DNA of 64,000 nt from Bermanella marisrubri (GTDB lineage Bacteria > Pseudomonadota > Gammaproteobacteria > Pseudomonadales > Oceanobacteraceae), in contig NZ_CP051183.1 of assembly GCF_012295615.1 (NCBI RefSeq), forward strand, positions 1,453,001 to 1,517,000. Direction: 5' to 3'. A program made the translations under genes and the position numbers. Of this stretch, positions 1 to 8,879 are shown piece by piece. Under the pieces are notes generated by a model, which saw only the letters and a program-made list of their open reading frames with translations, had not been told where the DNA came from and searched no databases. Positions within the stretch are counted from its first letter, which is position 1. Every line of letters begins with the position of its first letter.

Positions 1-607
1 AAGCGGTATTTTCAGATTCTAGTTTTACCGACTTAGTTACCGCATCTTCAATGCTTTCGGCAAAAATAAACTGCTCGCTTAATACGCGAATAGCTCTATT
101 GACAGCTTCTCTTGTGATGCTTAGGGTCAATTTACTAACTAGGCCATTAATGGCTTCTACAGGGTTATTGTGCTTGGGTTTCAGCATACGGCCGCTCAGA
201 GCCAGTCCCCAGCTGGCTGCATTTACCCAAAAGCTATCGCTTTTATTCAAATGGTGTTGCCAACCGCGATCAGAGATTTTGTCGACCAGTAGCTGATCGG
301 CTGTGGCTTTGTCAGGTACGCGTACGAGTGCCTCTGCTAAACACATTAGTGTAATACCTTCGTCCGTGCTGAGTTCGTATTCTTGCAATAGCTGATGTAA
401 AACGGATTGGCTGTGCTGCTTGCGGATAATCTCAACAAGGCTTTCTACGGTTTTATTGAATTGCTCATTACCGGACTCAGGAAAAGTTTCGAGCAAGTCT
501 TGAACATAGTCCTGCTCGTCGCAGAGATAGAGTTGGTTGATTTTTGCACGGAGTGATGGGGTGGATTCGTTATTAATACTGGAAGGGTCCAGTAAGAAGT
601 CCATCAT
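1..607 (-). CDS. putA: Bifunctional proline dehydrogenase / P5C dehydrogenase PutA, N-terminal part (runs off the window)
   Basis: The minus strand is open from an ATG at 607 (a second ATG follows at once) to the window edge, giving about 202 residues. An AGGA ribosome-binding site lies about 7 bases upstream. The residues match the PutA N-terminal region as I recall it: a stretch of the type YELSTDEGITLMCLAEAL, then RVPDKAT, a DKI-x-(D/N)-x-x-W segment, and FWVNAASWGLALSGR. PutA oxidises proline to glutamate in two steps. The proline dehydrogenase barrel and aldehyde dehydrogenase domain would lie beyond base 1. The start resembles long PutA proteins without an obvious N-terminal ribbon-helix-helix DNA-binding domain, so it is probably not the autoregulatory form; this is inference from the short segment seen. 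Confidence 0.85.
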   Translation of the reverse strand, partial: MMDFLLDPSSINNESTPSLRAKINQLYLCDEQDYVQDLLETFPESGNEQFNKTVESLVEIIRKQHSQSVLHQLLQEYELSTDEGITLMCLAEALVRVPDKATADQLLVDKISDRGWQHHLNKSDSFWVNAASWGLALSGRMLKPKHNNPVEAINGLVSKLTLSITREAVNRAIRVLSEQFIFAESIEDAVTKSVKLESENTA

Positions 608-714
608 GCAGGGTTCCTCGGGCAGTTAATCGCGAACAATAAAAGGGAATGAAGACAAGTATAGTCTCCAATTCCAGCGTGCCCAATTTGTTGGATCAAT
701 AAAGTGTCGTCTGT

Positions 715-1476
715 TTATTGAATTTGGCGTATTTTATCTAATTTGCGCAATACCTTTTGAGCGCGTGTGAGCTTTTCGTCAATAAGGCCTGGGGAAGGAT
801 GCCATTGCTTGGCTTCAGCCCAAAGTTCGATGGCTAGCTCGATTTCGCCGATGCGATAAGCTTGATCACCTTGTTCGTCTTTTTTCTGAGCTTGATCTTG
901 AATTAATTCGAGGCCAGCTCGCATTAAACGATTAAGCTCACGGTCTTTATAGGCGCGCGCTAGAATAGATTGGCGTAACCTGTGTATTTCTGAAAACGCT
1001 TGTTGTTCTATGGCCTGGCTCAGTTGTTTAGAATATGAACGAATCTCTGACTGCAGCTTACCCCGTTGCTGAAGATTGAGGCGCTTTGACATATCGAGCC
1101 AGTTTTTGTGTTGTTTCACCTCGGGGTTGAGTTCTAGGGCTTGCTCATGGGATAGACGGGCAAGGGAGTATTGTCGAGTCTCATAAGCCTGCTCGCTCAG
1201 CGTTTGCAACTGCTTTGCCAATGAAGCTTTTTTTAGCTCCACATCAACAAGATCGTCTTGCCACCAAGGAAGGTTGTGATGTTGCTTGAGATATTCTTGA
1301 GTTTTCTGTTTCTGCATTAACCAACTGCCTTGTGCCACAGTTTCGCGTATTTGCAATGCAATGACTTTGTTTTGTTGTTGGTCGTTGAGAGGTGGCGGTG
1401 CTTGCAGCAGCTTAGTTGAGCAGGCTGATAGCAGAAAAATAACAATTATAAGCGCAAAGCGATCCAGTCTAATCAT
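715..1476 (-). CDS. Lipoprotein with helical, TPR-like repeats
   Basis: This 253-residue protein begins with a lipoprotein signal: a hydrophobic run then LLSAC, with the cysteine at residue 19 followed by Ser, which favours outer-membrane sorting under the usual +2 rule. The rest is rich in Gln, Lys, Leu and Glu and reads as helical pairs, for example an ARLSHEQALELNPE segment typical of TPR motifs and an AIELWAEAKQWHP segment near the C-terminus. It overlaps the upstream cyclase gene by 8 bases, so the two are translationally linked and may form one signalling unit. Its function is unknown; a role in sensing or scaffolding near the cyclase is a guess. Confidence 0.75.
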   Translation of the reverse strand: MIRLDRFALIIVIFLLSACSTKLLQAPPPLNDQQQNKVIALQIRETVAQGSWLMQKQKTQEYLKQHHNLPWWQDDLVDVELKKASLAKQLQTLSEQAYETRQYSLARLSHEQALELNPEVKQHKNWLDMSKRLNLQQRGKLQSEIRSYSKQLSQAIEQQAFSEIHRLRQSILARAYKDRELNRLMRAGLELIQDQAQKKDEQGDQAYRIGEIELAIELWAEAKQWHPSPGLIDEKLTRAQKVLRKLDKIRQIQ

Positions 1477-2866
1477 TGGATTGCAATGCCTCCATTTCTC
1501 GTTCTTGCTCTTGCAATAGGCGGTTAAATTTGGGCGCTAAGTGAGATACTTGATAAGCGGTCACGGGGGCTTTCTTTCCTTTCACCAAGATTTCTGATCC
1601 CTTATCAGTAAATAAAGAATCTTTAGTAGATGGTTCTTTTAAAATCGCGTCACTGATCATGAGACCATTGGTGACACAGTGGTCACACAGTCGGGAAGCA
1701 AGGTTGACAGTATCGCCACTAATACTGAAGTGAAGACGTTCATGATCGCCAATAGTTCCCGCCATGACCTCGCCACAATGCACGCCAATGCGGATACCAA
1801 TGACTGGCTTGCCTTGTTCTTTTCTTTGAGCATTGGTCATATCAATTAAGCGTAGCAATATTTGGGCAGAACAAATGGCATTGATCGCGTGTTTCTGATC
1901 GTCTTTATGGACACCGAATGTCAGCATGGCGCCGTCGCCAATGAAGTTGTCGACACTTCCACGGTACATCTTGGCTGCCATGTGAACTAGAAAGTAGTAT
2001 TGATTGAGTAGTTCTGCAATTTCCTCATCGTCATGGCGCTCGCAAAATTGAGTGAACTTGACCAAGTCCACAAACAAGATTGAACCATAGGTTTTGGTGA
2101 TAGGGTGACGTTTGCGTGATAGGTCAGACAATATGCTATTGGCAATGTCCTTGGAGATATAAGTACTAAATTTGTGCTCAATGGCTTCTTTATCTTTCAG
2201 TCCCTGAATCATACTATCCATAGATCGCACAAGATCGCCCACCTCATCATGACTTGCGCGCGGTAAACTTGGGTTTAAATCCCCTTGCGCAACGCGTTCT
2301 GCTGCTTCTTGTAATTGATTGAGCGGACTGGCAACGCGGCGGGCAAAAATGGCCGACAAGATCAAAGCAAAGAAAGCTAAAGTTAAAGAAATTATCGTGA
2401 TGAGTTTAGCTAGACGTTTTAATGACTGAGTAACAATACTCAAATCGAGTTCGATTAATAAATAACCGGCTAATACATCATGAAAAAATATAGGTTGCTG
2501 GTATTCCTTTAGAACAGGTTGTAACGCTTTACGTTGTTCGGCAATTAAACTGTCGCTGGTAATGACGGTTTCTTCACTCAGTGATTTAATACTTAGACGT
2601 ACGACAGAATCGTGTTGATCGGTAATTCGGTCAAACATGATATTTAAAGCAAGTTTGTCGTCAGCCATCAGTGGCTCTGCACTAGAGTTGGCGATTTGTT
2701 GACCAAGCGCGCGAGCATAAGTGTCTGCTTGGTAGTTAAGAAGTGTATTAAGGTTGCTTTGAGCCCACCAAGCGAGAGAGCCTAGAGACAAGGCCAATAG
2801 TGCGACCATCGCTAGCAATATCTGCCAAAAAAGCGGAAAGCGATAATCAGATAATGGTCGCAACAA
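1469..2866 (-). CDS. Membrane class III adenylate/guanylate cyclase with HAMP domain
   Basis: The 465-residue protein has a membrane segment at about 13-35, a periplasmic sensor region of about 115 residues, and a second membrane segment at about 153-175. A HAMP domain (about 176-230, with the SPLNQLQEAAERVAQGDL core) and a C-terminal class III nucleotide cyclase domain (about 260-440) follow. The cyclase domain keeps the two metal-binding aspartates in FVDLVKFT and IGDGAM, and a SGDTVNLASRL segment. It should make cAMP (or cGMP) from ATP (or GTP) in response to an envelope signal. The lipoprotein gene downstream overlaps its 3' end. Substrate choice cannot be settled by eye. Confidence 0.9.
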   Translation of the reverse strand: MLRPLSDYRFPLFWQILLAMVALLALSLGSLAWWAQSNLNTLLNYQADTYARALGQQIANSSAEPLMADDKLALNIMFDRITDQHDSVVRLSIKSLSEETVITSDSLIAEQRKALQPVLKEYQQPIFFHDVLAGYLLIELDLSIVTQSLKRLAKLITIISLTLAFFALILSAIFARRVASPLNQLQEAAERVAQGDLNPSLPRASHDEVGDLVRSMDSMIQGLKDKEAIEHKFSTYISKDIANSILSDLSRKRHPITKTYGSILFVDLVKFTQFCERHDDEEIAELLNQYYFLVHMAAKMYRGSVDNFIGDGAMLTFGVHKDDQKHAINAICSAQILLRLIDMTNAQRKEQGKPVIGIRIGVHCGEVMAGTIGDHERLHFSISGDTVNLASRLCDHCVTNGLMISDAILKEPSTKDSLFTDKGSEILVKGKKAPVTAYQVSHLAPKFNRLLQEQEREMEALQSND

Positions 2867-2998
2867 AAGGATATCCCCGAGAGTTAATTGAGCAATTTAA
2901 CAATAAACAGCTCTGCCTCTTAAGGCAAAAATAATAGTGAGAGCTGTGAACTACGGCAGGTTTTAAGTGAATGAGTGTTCAGCTCTTATCTCTAGGTA

Positions 2999-3328
2999 TT
3001 AGTCCCAGTCTTCGCCGTAATCATGCAGTAACTCTTCACCTTTTTTGATGCTTCTTATAGACATGACCGTGTAATCATCGTAATAGGCCACGTTTGCGTG
3101 TTTATTGTGATTGATAAATTTTAAATCGTTACTGACTTTGAATTTTTTCTCGCCATCTTCCATCCACAAAACATGAGGGCCATCACGGGTGACTTCCTTG
3201 CCCTCGATGCGACCGATTAGGCAGTCTTTCTTAATGTTGACTTTGGCAAATAAGCCTTTGCCATGGACAGGGCTTTCTTTTACTTCAACTAATTCATTTA
3301 GCTTGTCACTGGACATTTGATTATTCAC
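2999..3328 (-). CDS. Small SET-domain protein (putative lysine methyltransferase)
   Basis: A 109-residue protein made almost entirely of a compact SET fold. The N-terminal half has SPVHGKGLFAKVNIKKD, the usual SET-I entry (G-x-G-[LI]-F-A). The C-terminal half has the knot motif: FINHNKHANV (normally [RF]-[FY]-x-N-H-x-x-x-x-N) and GEELLHDYGEDW (normally GEEL-x-x-[DN]-Y). Such small bacterial SET proteins could methylate lysines using S-adenosylmethionine, but few have a known target. It ends 29 bases before a 131-base spacer leading to the cyclase gene and starts 19 bases after the TetR gene stop, so it may be co-transcribed with the two regulators upstream. Confidence 0.8.
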   Translation of the reverse strand: MNNQMSSDKLNELVEVKESPVHGKGLFAKVNIKKDCLIGRIEGKEVTRDGPHVLWMEDGEKKFKVSNDLKFINHNKHANVAYYDDYTVMSIRSIKKGEELLHDYGEDWD

Positions 3329-3347
3329 TTATATTTCAGTGTTTCGT

Positions 3348-3992
3348 TTATTTGATACCTAGCAGGGCTTGCATACCTAATTGTACAAATCGCATCATAT
3401 TTTGAGTAGGGGGGTTAGGCGCAAAGCTTGCCAAGGAAATAGGGTGAGCTTGGCCGAATAAAATTTGTGCAAGCTCGCGAGCGGTTAATTGACTTTGCAT
3501 ATGACCGTTTTGTAAACCATTAGCAATGGTTGGTTCAATAATATCAAGCACCTCTTCTTGGAAGCGGAGATATTTTGGCCAGCAATCATCACGGACGGAC
3601 GCACCCCATTCCAACCAGATTTTTACTAAGTCAGGTTCACTGTGCGCGCAACCAATGAACGCCACGGCATGATCTTGTAGAACTCTTGCAGGATTATCTA
3701 CGGCTTCTTCTTTGTGATGAAAGCTTTTTGCTAAATCAATATAGTACGCAGCAACATAATCGAGAACAGCATCGACTAGCTCTTCTCTCGTATTGAAATA
3801 ATTAAATGCGGTTGCTACCGATACGCCACTTTTTTGCGCAACATCAGCGTGGGCAGCTCGACCAATCCCCCGGTTTGCGAAAACTGGAATAGCATCAAGT
3901 AATAATTGTTGTTTTCGTTGTTCTGGGGAAAGGCGTTTTGGGCTTTTCTTTGTGTTTGTTATTTCTATTTTATTATCGTTCAAGGTTTTCAT
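3348..3992 (-). CDS. TetR-family regulator of the LuxR/HapR (quorum-sensing master regulator) type
   Basis: About 214 residues. The N-terminal helix-turn-helix reads RGIGRAAHADVA...VSVATAFNYFNTREELVD, and the ligand/dimer domain has KIWLEWGASVRDDCWP. Both segments are close to HapR/LuxR/OpaR of Vibrio as I remember them (RGIGRGGHADIA, SVATVFNYFPTREDLVD, VWFEWSASTRDEVWP), much closer than to a generic TetR protein. It overlaps the end of the upstream AraC gene. The start is uncertain: an ATG at 3992 directly follows a GAGAAGGAG run, which leaves little spacing, while a GTG at 4010 would add six residues. Function as a density- or state-dependent regulator is inferred from family only. Confidence 0.8.
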   Translation of the reverse strand: MKTLNDNKIEITNTKKSPKRLSPEQRKQQLLLDAIPVFANRGIGRAAHADVAQKSGVSVATAFNYFNTREELVDAVLDYVAAYYIDLAKSFHHKEEAVDNPARVLQDHAVAFIGCAHSEPDLVKIWLEWGASVRDDCWPKYLRFQEEVLDIIEPTIANGLQNGHMQSQLTARELAQILFGQAHPISLASFAPNPPTQNMMRFVQLGMQALLGIK

Positions 3993-4992
3993 CTCCTTCT
4001 CGATAAGCACCTGGGGTAATCCCAGTCCATTTTTTAAAGGCTCGGTGAAAGGTACTGGATTCAGAGAACCCGAGTTTTTCAGCTACTTCTTGTATGGATA
4101 GATCGCCGCGTTCCAAATAGTAGACAGCGGTATCACGGCGCATCTGATCTTTTAATTCTTGATAGGTTAATCCCTCATCTTTTAGGCGTCGCCTCAAAGT
4201 TTGTACGCTCATGTGTAAGGCATCTGCAATGTCTTCAAAATTAGGAAGCTCTTGTGACAAATCACTACCGATAATTTTTCGAATTTGCGCCACGAGGCTA
4301 TTACCCTCGTCTGGCCTTGCGAGTAAATCGGCAGGGCTATGGATTAAAAACTGCCTCAGGGTGGTTTCCGTTTGTACTACTTTCTCTTGCAAAAATTTTA
4401 CAGGGAAAATGAAGCCCGTTTGCTTCGCATCGAATTCAATATCGCAATGGAATAAACGACGGTATTCCGATTGATGCTCAGGAGCAGGGTAGCGCAATTG
4501 GGTTTTTAATAAATGAATTCGTCTACCGATCAGCCAACTGGAATAGCGATGCCAAATCACCAAGAGGGATTCCACCAGAAAGTGATCTGGATCGTTGAGT
4601 TGTTCATCGTGCAACACAATTTGAGCTTCTTCGCCAAGGACGACGAGCTCCAGGCGTGGCAGATTGGTGAATAACCCATAAAAACGGAATGCTCGAGTAA
4701 TCGCCTTTTCTAAAGTCGGGCAATGAATCACCGCATGGCACATCATGGAGAACGTGCCAAGGATACTGGGTTCATGGGAGAACCCCATGTATTCATCTTC
4801 CATTGTGAGCCAAATGTGCTTAATAAGCATGGAATACTGAGCCGCTGTCACTGGAGCCATGGGTTCGGTTAGAACATCAGGGGATATGCCAGCTTGTTTT
4901 AGAAGTAATGCGACATCAAAACCGTTTTCTTTTGGACCGCGCAAAGCGGCCAAAACATAATGGTTGGGTATCGTGAAATCCTGTGTGCTCAT
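3973..4992 (-). CDS. AraC-family regulator with arabinose-binding-type N-terminal domain
   Basis: About 339 residues from an ATG at 4992 (MSTQDF); a TTG at 5052 would add 20 residues that do not look conserved. The N-terminal two thirds match the family in which a substrate-binding domain precedes the DNA-binding part, as in regulators of lipid or steroid use. The C-terminal 100 residues are a double helix-turn-helix: IADALHMSVQTLRRRLKDEGLTYQELKDQ, then VAEKLGFSESSTFHRAFKKWTGITPGAYR. It diverges from the acyl-CoA ligase gene at 5166, which it probably controls, and overlaps the TetR gene downstream by about 20 bases. It is a paralogue of the AraC protein at 8880. Confidence 0.9.
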   Translation of the reverse strand: MSTQDFTIPNHYVLAALRGPKENGFDVALLLKQAGISPDVLTEPMAPVTAAQYSMLIKHIWLTMEDEYMGFSHEPSILGTFSMMCHAVIHCPTLEKAITRAFRFYGLFTNLPRLELVVLGEEAQIVLHDEQLNDPDHFLVESLLVIWHRYSSWLIGRRIHLLKTQLRYPAPEHQSEYRRLFHCDIEFDAKQTGFIFPVKFLQEKVVQTETTLRQFLIHSPADLLARPDEGNSLVAQIRKIIGSDLSQELPNFEDIADALHMSVQTLRRRLKDEGLTYQELKDQMRRDTAVYYLERGDLSIQEVAEKLGFSESSTFHRAFKKWTGITPGAYREGDENLER

Positions 4993-5071
4993 GGAAATGT
5001 TTGAATTCCTTGTTTCGACGCTTTTTCTTACGCCATTTAGCGTTAGGAACAAGCATACACAAAGGCCGTAC

Positions 5072-5094
5072 CCTAGGCTATAAATGTCCTAGAC
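5072..5094. promoter_or_regulatory. Candidate regulator site: direct repeat CCTAGRC
   Basis: Between the divergent araC-type and acyl-CoA ligase genes the heptamer CCTAGGC (5072-5078) is followed 16 bases later by CCTAGAC (5088-5094). AraC proteins often bind two direct half-sites on one face of the helix, so this is a plausible binding site for the adjacent regulator. It is seen only once here and there is no independent support. Confidence 0.3.
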
Positions 5095-5165
5095 AAGTTA
5101 CGATGCCTATGGTGTATTGGATGTCGAGATGCCCTTAGATCAATAACAAAAAAAAAGAGGTTTAT

Positions 5166-6824
5166 ATGCTCACGCCACTTGCCGCATTTTATGCAGCTGT
5201 TAAAGAACAGCCAAACAAAGCGTATTTACGCCAACCTAAAAATGGTGTCTTTAAAGAATATACGTGGGCAGACGTTGAGCGCCGTGCGCGCAATATTGCG
5301 TTTCAACTGCGCAAGCTAGGCATTGAGAAGAACGACAAAGTTGCGCTGTGGTCAAAAAACTGTGCCGAGTGGATCATCACAGATATTGCCATCATGATGG
5401 CCGGTGCGGTTTCTGTACCCCTTTATCCCGGGCAGTCGAAAAAGAACGTTCGCTTCGTATTAGAGCACAGCGAAGCGAAAGTTATGTTTGTTGGTAAGCA
5501 TGATAATGATCAAGATGTTATCGATAGTATTCCGGAGAATTTTCCAACGGTAGGATTCCATGGTTATACAGGTCCAACCCACTACGATTTTGACCAACTG
5601 GTTAATGTACCTGCGGCGCAAGATTTTAAAGTAAACGAGCCGAGTCTCGAAGACATCATGACCATTGTTTATACCTCTGGCACAACAGGTCAGCCAAAGG
5701 GCACTGTACACAATTATCATGCCTATGCGTTTGCAGCTAGCAACGCAGTCGAGATTATAGGTCTGGGCACAAATGACCGTGGCATTAGTTTTTTACCCCT
5801 TGCTCACGTAGCAGAACGCGTTATCGTAGAGGGTCAAAGCTATTACGGTTGGTTTAGTATTTCTTTCGTCGAGTCCCTAGATTCTTTTCAGCGCGATTTA
5901 ACCAGTATTCGCCCCACTTTATTCTTCGCGGTACCAAGATTATGGTCCAAGTTCCAAGAGGGTATTTTAGCCAAGCTGGGTGGCATGAAAAAATTCAATA
6001 AACTAATAAAGATTCCACTTTTGGGCAGCTTGCTGAAATGGAAAATTCGTCGAGGCTTGGGTTTAGATCAAGCGCGCTTATGTGGCTGCGGCGCGTCGCC
6101 AATGCCAAAAGCGTTAATTGAGTGGTTCGACGAAATAGGTATACCCATTGTCGAAGGTTACGGCATGACGGAAAACATGGCTTATGGCACATTTAATTTT
6201 CCCGATGATCGCAATGTAGGCTCGGTGGGGAAACCGTTTGCTCACGTTGATGTGAAGATCAGTGAGCAGGGTGAAATTCTTTTTAAGAGTGAGGCCCTAA
6301 TGCTGGGCTACTACAAAGACGAAGAAAAAACTAAAGAAGCACTTGCTGGCGGGTATTACCATACGGGTGATAAAGGCCATATCGATGATCTTGGCTTCCT
6401 GCACATTACAGGCCGAGTAAAAGAGTTATTTAAGACCTCCAAAGGCAAGTACGTTGCGCCAGCACCCATAGAAGGTTTGTTAAGTGCTCACCCTCATATT
6501 GAACAGGTATGCGTCATGGGGTCTGGTAGAAATCAGCCGATTGCCGTTGTCGAACTTTCGGAAACGGCTCGCGGGCTAGATAAGGAGGCGCTAGAAGAAG
6601 AGCTTATTCAACACTTGGGAAAAGTTAATCAAGACCTTGAACATCATGAGCGTGTGGAGTGCCTAGTACTGACTCAAGAAACTTGGACGGTGGAGTCCGG
6701 TCTTATTACACCAACCTTGAAAATCCGTCGTGATACGGTAGAAGATCGATTCTATCAATATGTCGATGGCACTGTATCTTGGGCTCCTGCGCCAGAAGCC
6801 AATACTAGCTCGCAAGTAGCCTAA
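5166..6824 (+). CDS. Long-chain fatty-acid (or related carboxylate)-CoA ligase, AMP-forming
   Basis: A 552-residue ANL-superfamily enzyme. The phosphate-binding loop YTSGTTGQPKG lies near residue 168, the adenine/acyl motif GYGMTEN near 331, and the hinge region with YHTGDKGHIDDLGFLHITGR near 395. It would activate a fatty or other lipophilic acid to its acyl-CoA with ATP. The order and length match FadD15-like bacterial ligases rather than E. coli FadD. A start at 5166 is preceded by AAAAAAGAGG. It is the first gene of a plus-strand block about lipid metabolism and diverges from an AraC regulator. Exact substrate unknown. Confidence 0.9.
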   Translation: MLTPLAAFYAAVKEQPNKAYLRQPKNGVFKEYTWADVERRARNIAFQLRKLGIEKNDKVALWSKNCAEWIITDIAIMMAGAVSVPLYPGQSKKNVRFVLEHSEAKVMFVGKHDNDQDVIDSIPENFPTVGFHGYTGPTHYDFDQLVNVPAAQDFKVNEPSLEDIMTIVYTSGTTGQPKGTVHNYHAYAFAASNAVEIIGLGTNDRGISFLPLAHVAERVIVEGQSYYGWFSISFVESLDSFQRDLTSIRPTLFFAVPRLWSKFQEGILAKLGGMKKFNKLIKIPLLGSLLKWKIRRGLGLDQARLCGCGASPMPKALIEWFDEIGIPIVEGYGMTENMAYGTFNFPDDRNVGSVGKPFAHVDVKISEQGEILFKSEALMLGYYKDEEKTKEALAGGYYHTGDKGHIDDLGFLHITGRVKELFKTSKGKYVAPAPIEGLLSAHPHIEQVCVMGSGRNQPIAVVELSETARGLDKEALEEELIQHLGKVNQDLEHHERVECLVLTQETWTVESGLITPTLKIRRDTVEDRFYQYVDGTVSWAPAPEANTSSQVA

Positions 6825-6845
6825 AGCTATCTCTGTGTTGTTGCT

Positions 6846-6965
6846 ATCCCCGACGGGCAAGATGCTTTGTCGGGGGGCTAGCCGTCATCCCCGACGCGCA
6901 GAATGCTTTTGACCTGGGCCTAACCGTCATCCCCGACGCGCGAAGCGCTTTGATCGGGGATCCAT
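6846..6965. repeat. Three REP-like palindromic units (CCGTCATCCCCGAC type)
   Basis: The 230-base gap between the ligase and the metallo-hydrolase holds three related units. Unit 1 (6846-6876) pairs CCCCGAC with GTCGGGG. Unit 2 begins CCGTCATCCCCGACGCGC near 6882 but has a decayed right arm. Unit 3 (6924-6963) pairs ATCCCCGA with TCGGGGAT around GCGCGAAGCGC. The core and the GGATCCA right end recur in the block at 20703-21310, so this is a dispersed family. Unit 1 may also act as a transcription stop for the ligase gene. Confidence 0.75.
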
Positions 6966-7054
6966 TTGGCTTTTTTCGTCAGTCCTGGCGGCACTTTTTC
7001 CAATTGCTTCTACTTCGCTTGGTTGGCATTATTTGCCCATCAGAGGAATAAACC

Positions 7055-7897
7055 ATGCCAGTTAGAAAGCATTATCAATACGGTCCCGTAACCGGTATCA
7101 AAGTAGGGCGCTTGAACCAAGGCGTTAATACCCAGTTTATCGTTTACCACATCCAAGATACGCTCATTGATACTGGGCCAAGTAACCAGTGGAAACATGT
7201 TAAGCCCTTCATTGAAGCGAGCAACGTACGTCAGCTTTTATTGACTCATCATCATGAAGATCATGCAGGTAATGCCGAGTCTATTGCAAAAATGTTAAAG
7301 CTGATTCCCAAAGCTCCTAAGCTTGCGCATAAAAAGTTAAAAAGTGGTTACGCAACACCCTTCTTCCAACGTCTAGTGTGGGGTAGTCTCAAGCCTGTGT
7401 CTGAAGTACATGAATTAGGTGATAAAGAATTTCTGCAGGATGGTAGTGAAATCATTCCAATACATACACCTGGGCATGCTAAAGATTTAACGGTTTTCTA
7501 TCTACCTAAGCAAAAGTTTTTATTTAGTGGTGATCTATTTATCGCTAATCGATTAAAGATGCTGCGCAGTGATGAAAATCTTTACGATTTATTATCCAGC
7601 TTAAAAAAAGCGTTAGCATTAGATTTTGAAGTGATGTTCTGCCCCCATGGCGGTGTGATTGAAAATGGTAAAGTCGCATTAAAAGAAAAATACGATCATA
7701 TTCTTGCGACTTGTCATCAATCTCAGGCAGAAAAAGCAAATAACCAATCGTTAGCGGATATCACCAAAAAGGTGCTTGGTGATGAAACATTTGTTGGAAA
7801 ATTGAGTGGTGGTAATTTCTGTAAGGAAAATCTTATTAAGCAGGCGCTTGAAATTCCTGTGGCCGATTTTACTGGTGCCAATGCCCCTCAAGTTTAG
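7055..7897 (+). CDS. MBL-fold metallo-hydrolase
   Basis: A 280-residue metallo-beta-lactamase-fold protein. The zinc motif THHHEDHAGN is at about 63-72, with further ligands in HTPGHAKD (about 138), FSGDLF (about 163) and CPHGG (about 197). A GAGGAATAAACC site precedes the ATG. The spread of motifs resembles glyoxalase-II and thioesterase-like members; the lipid-gene neighbourhood makes an acyl-thioester hydrolase plausible, but the substrate is not visible. Its last 29 bases overlap the convergent MaoC-type gene. Confidence 0.85.
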   Translation: MPVRKHYQYGPVTGIKVGRLNQGVNTQFIVYHIQDTLIDTGPSNQWKHVKPFIEASNVRQLLLTHHHEDHAGNAESIAKMLKLIPKAPKLAHKKLKSGYATPFFQRLVWGSLKPVSEVHELGDKEFLQDGSEIIPIHTPGHAKDLTVFYLPKQKFLFSGDLFIANRLKMLRSDENLYDLLSSLKKALALDFEVMFCPHGGVIENGKVALKEKYDHILATCHQSQAEKANNQSLADITKKVLGDETFVGKLSGGNFCKENLIKQALEIPVADFTGANAPQV

Positions 7898-8741
7898 TTA
7901 TGCCATTTGTATCAAGTAGAGAAAAGCTTTGACTTTTTTCGTCTGTTAAATTGGCTTTTAATGCTACTTTATTTGGAAGATAGACAGGCTTTTTAAAAGT
8001 CAGAGATAGGGATTTAATATTTTCCGATTGGGTACATCTGTAAACGGCTAATAATCCCATGCACATACCATGAGCGATGGCCCGCTTGAAACCGAAGAGT
8101 TTAGCGCTTAGAGCACACAAATGAATCGGATTTGCATCTCCAGTTAAGGCTGCATATCGCCTTCCCAGGTTCGCAGGTACTTCCCAGTTTGCCTCAGTTT
8201 TAACAAACTCGCTGTTGCCGTTTTTGTTATTATGGCCAGATTGGGGCTGTTTTTTTGGTTGTGGAGTACGATATAAATAATCGTTGAAACTTTGCCAAAC
8301 CAAACGATCATTTTGATATGCCTGCGTCAGAATACATGTGCATATCCCTTTATCAGTGTGTTCAATACTTTCCACGCTGGATACAAAGTCAATGCTTTTC
8401 TGATGATGGATAGTTTTGAGTGTATCCATTTTACTGGAAAGATGAACCAATCCCATAACAGGAAAGGGCAGGCGCTTATCGAGTAACAGTTTTAATTGTA
8501 ATCGAAAAGACAGTAATTGAAGATAAGCAACAGGAATGTGATTGGATTCTTGTAACCCAACAAATGATTGGAACTTATATAAGTGTTGGGTTTCAATAAC
8601 ATTATCGTTGAGGCGAATGGCTAAACCAAGACATTGGCTTAAGTCTTTATTCTCTAGGCTTTTTTTTTCTTTCCCTTTAAAAAGGGCTGACCAATAAAGG
8701 CTAGGAATAGAAGGTGCGTGTTTTAATGTAGTAGCGTCCAT
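7869..8741 (-). CDS. MaoC-like hot-dog dehydratase/hydratase
   Basis: A 290-residue protein. The C-terminal half (about 175-290) has the MaoC/R-hydratase signature: LGRRYAALTGDANPIHL, with the catalytic D-x(4)-H, then FGFKRAIAHGMCMGLLAV. The N-terminal half resembles a second, degenerate hot-dog domain, the double-hot-dog arrangement of larger enoyl-CoA hydratases. It probably hydrates or dehydrates acyl-CoA thioesters, consistent with the ligase, FadL-type porin and regulators around it. It converges on and overlaps the MBL-fold gene and diverges from the AraC gene at 8880. Confidence 0.8.
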   Translation of the reverse strand: MDATTLKHAPSIPSLYWSALFKGKEKKSLENKDLSQCLGLAIRLNDNVIETQHLYKFQSFVGLQESNHIPVAYLQLLSFRLQLKLLLDKRLPFPVMGLVHLSSKMDTLKTIHHQKSIDFVSSVESIEHTDKGICTCILTQAYQNDRLVWQSFNDYLYRTPQPKKQPQSGHNNKNGNSEFVKTEANWEVPANLGRRYAALTGDANPIHLCALSAKLFGFKRAIAHGMCMGLLAVYRCTQSENIKSLSLTFKKPVYLPNKVALKANLTDEKSQSFSLLDTNGITKLEGHWHQ

Positions 8742-8879
8742 AAAACCTCAACTGCTGGTTAACAGTGTGTTCCTAGATTTAACGCATTAAATGCGACAAC
8801 TTTGTTACAGATGTTAATATATTTGGTATTTTAAGTACTGGGTCATTTAAGACAAAAAAATAATAATGGGGTTTGGCCA

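Noticed and set aside
51-296. Plus-strand open frame of 81 codons over putA
   Set aside because: It lies antisense to a well-matched PutA reading frame and encodes nothing recognisable.
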